A DNA stretch of 24,000 bases from Methanobrevibacter ruminantium (GTDB taxonomy: Archaea > Methanobacteriota > Methanobacteria > Methanobacteriales > Methanobacteriaceae), in the NCBI RefSeq assembly GCF_016294135.1, contig NZ_JAEDCO010000025.1, forward strand, positions 1 through 24,000, given 5' to 3'. This document shows positions 23,111-24,000 of this stretch, one piece after another. A program made the position numbers and the translations under genes. The first letter of the stretch is position 1, and each line of letters opens with the position of its first letter. The notes beneath the pieces were generated by a model, which worked only from the letters and a program-made list of their open reading frames with translations, had not been told where the DNA came from and ran no database searches.

Positions 23111-24000
23111 TTATTTAAATTTGTTTTTCAAGGAATCCTTAATGTATCTTTTTATGTATTGGTCTAATTTTGGGCTGATTTCACTTTTTTCAGGGCCTAA
23201 TTTGCTTTTGTCTGTAAAGGTTCCCTTGAGGGTTCTTCCAGTCCATTTAACTTCCTCTTCAACTCTTTTACCATATTTGGTTCCAAACATTTTAAAGAGT
23301 GGGAACTTAGTTATTCCATTAGCTCCGCTTAAGATAAGGATTCCAATATTTGCCAAGTTGTCAGTCCATGTTCCACAGATGATTTCCAAGTCAGGAAATT
23401 CAAGTCTTATTATGGAGACTACCTTGGCATAGTATAATGATGCTGGCTGGGAACTGTTTACATACTCAGTTTCGGGGTGAGGATTTAGAGAATAAAAGAT
23501 TACTCTATCAATTTTATGTGCTCTGATGTAATCCTTTAGGTATTCCACATCTTCAAAGCTTTCTCCAAGGCCTAAGATTATTGTAATCGCTTTTTTGAAT
23601 CCCAAGTCTCCTGCCTTATCCAACATATCACTGATTTGATCCAATGGCTTGCTTGGGCAAACATCCTTTTGAAACTCCGGATTTGCAGCTTCAACAGCTC
23701 CTGTGATTCCTTTTATCTCAGAGCCATATTCATCCAATTCAGAGGTGATTCCTGTGTTTAGCCAGACCCCATCACCAGTGATTGAGTGTATGTTTTCAGC
23801 TATTGACTTGATTTCTGCAGTAGTGAATGATTTGTATCCTCCAGATAGGAATTCTATATTCCATCCGAGTCTGCTGCATATTTCCGCTTCAGCCAATATA
23901 TTGTTCACTCTACGTTTTGCTTTAGTCGGATCTTTGATTTTGTTTTTTTGAGTGCTCATATAGCAGAATTTGCAGTCTCCCTTATCGCACCACCATGATA
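23111..24000 (-). CDS. Biotin-synthase-related radical SAM protein (5' partial)
   Basis: The frame stays open to the window edge, so the Met at 23959 is internal and the true start lies beyond 24000. Just upstream of that Met, still in the window, the frame reads WWCDKGDCKFCYMSTQKNK. The three Cys (codons at 23989, 23974 and 23965) are the iron-sulfur ligands of a radical SAM enzyme, spaced C-x4-C-x2-C instead of the usual C-x3-C-x2-C. Later blocks fit the radical SAM barrel: LSGGYKSFT, ITGAVEAANPEFQKDVCP, ITIILGLGESFEDVEYL, RVIFYSLNPHP, and a C-terminal GTWTDNLANIGILILSGANG resembling biotin synthase relatives (the COG2516 type). The substrate is unknown. T-rich sequence downstream of the stop lies at 23040-23100. 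Confidence 0.8.
   Translation of the reverse strand, partial: SWWCDKGDCKFCYMSTQKNKIKDPTKAKRRVNNILAEAEICSRLGWNIEFLSGGYKSFTTAEIKSIAENIHSITGDGVWLNTGITSELDEYGSEIKGITGAVEAANPEFQKDVCPSKPLDQISDMLDKAGDLGFKKAITIILGLGESFEDVEYLKDYIRAHKIDRVIFYSLNPHPETEYVNSSQPASLYYAKVVSIIRLEFPDLEIICGTWTDNLANIGILILSGANGITKFPLFKMFGTKYGKRVEEEVKWTGRTLKGTFTDKSKLGPEKSEISPKLDQYIKRYIKDSLKNKFK

Overview
The window is a low-GC archaeal chromosome segment that most resembles a Methanobrevibacter-type methanogen (order Methanobacteriales). The pointers are giant Asn-rich adhesin-like beta-helix proteins, a MotA/TolQ/ExbB + DUF2149 pair, an archaeal RNase P RNA, HypF and LarB for nickel enzymes, archaeal GatB, a Phr-type regulator, and GGTGA-like Shine-Dalgarno (SD) motifs lying 4-5 nt before most starts. 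The genus is inferred from these features, not from a database match.

Layout. Bases 1-7619 (+ strand) hold surface genes: the 3' part of a membrane-anchored adhesin-like protein, a complete 1361-residue paralogue carrying an unusual Cys-heptad array and three Ig-like domains, then an ExbB-like channel protein and a small DUF2149 protein that looks ExbD-like. Next comes the RNase P RNA (about 7734-8028, +). On the minus strand follow bioW-bioF (pimeloyl-CoA and KAPA synthesis for biotin), and then the chaperone set grpE-dnaK-dnaJ. A divergent gene next to grpE encodes a Phr-like heat-shock regulator. Between it and grpE lie three evenly spaced copies of a palindrome, the best regulatory signal in the window. 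HypF (-) and LarB (+) are divergent and both concern nickel-enzyme maturation. A GNAT acetyltransferase (+) converges on a minus-strand group gatB, CBS-ParB/Srx fusion, hisE. The window ends inside a biotin-synthase-related radical SAM gene (-).

How the genes may work together. The ExbB/DUF2149 pair could supply proton-motive energy to a surface process near the adhesins. The Phr-like protein probably controls itself and perhaps the HSP70 operon. BioW and BioF are consecutive enzymes of one pathway. HypF serves NiFe-hydrogenase and LarB a nickel-pincer-type cofactor. No CRISPR array, phage, transposase or tRNA gene was seen. The strongest candidates for something undescribed are the Cys-heptad array (a 22-cysteine expansion at the exact place where the neighbouring paralogue has a single TICIDG motif), the ExbB/DUF2149 pair beside adhesins, and the CBS-ParB/Srx fusion.
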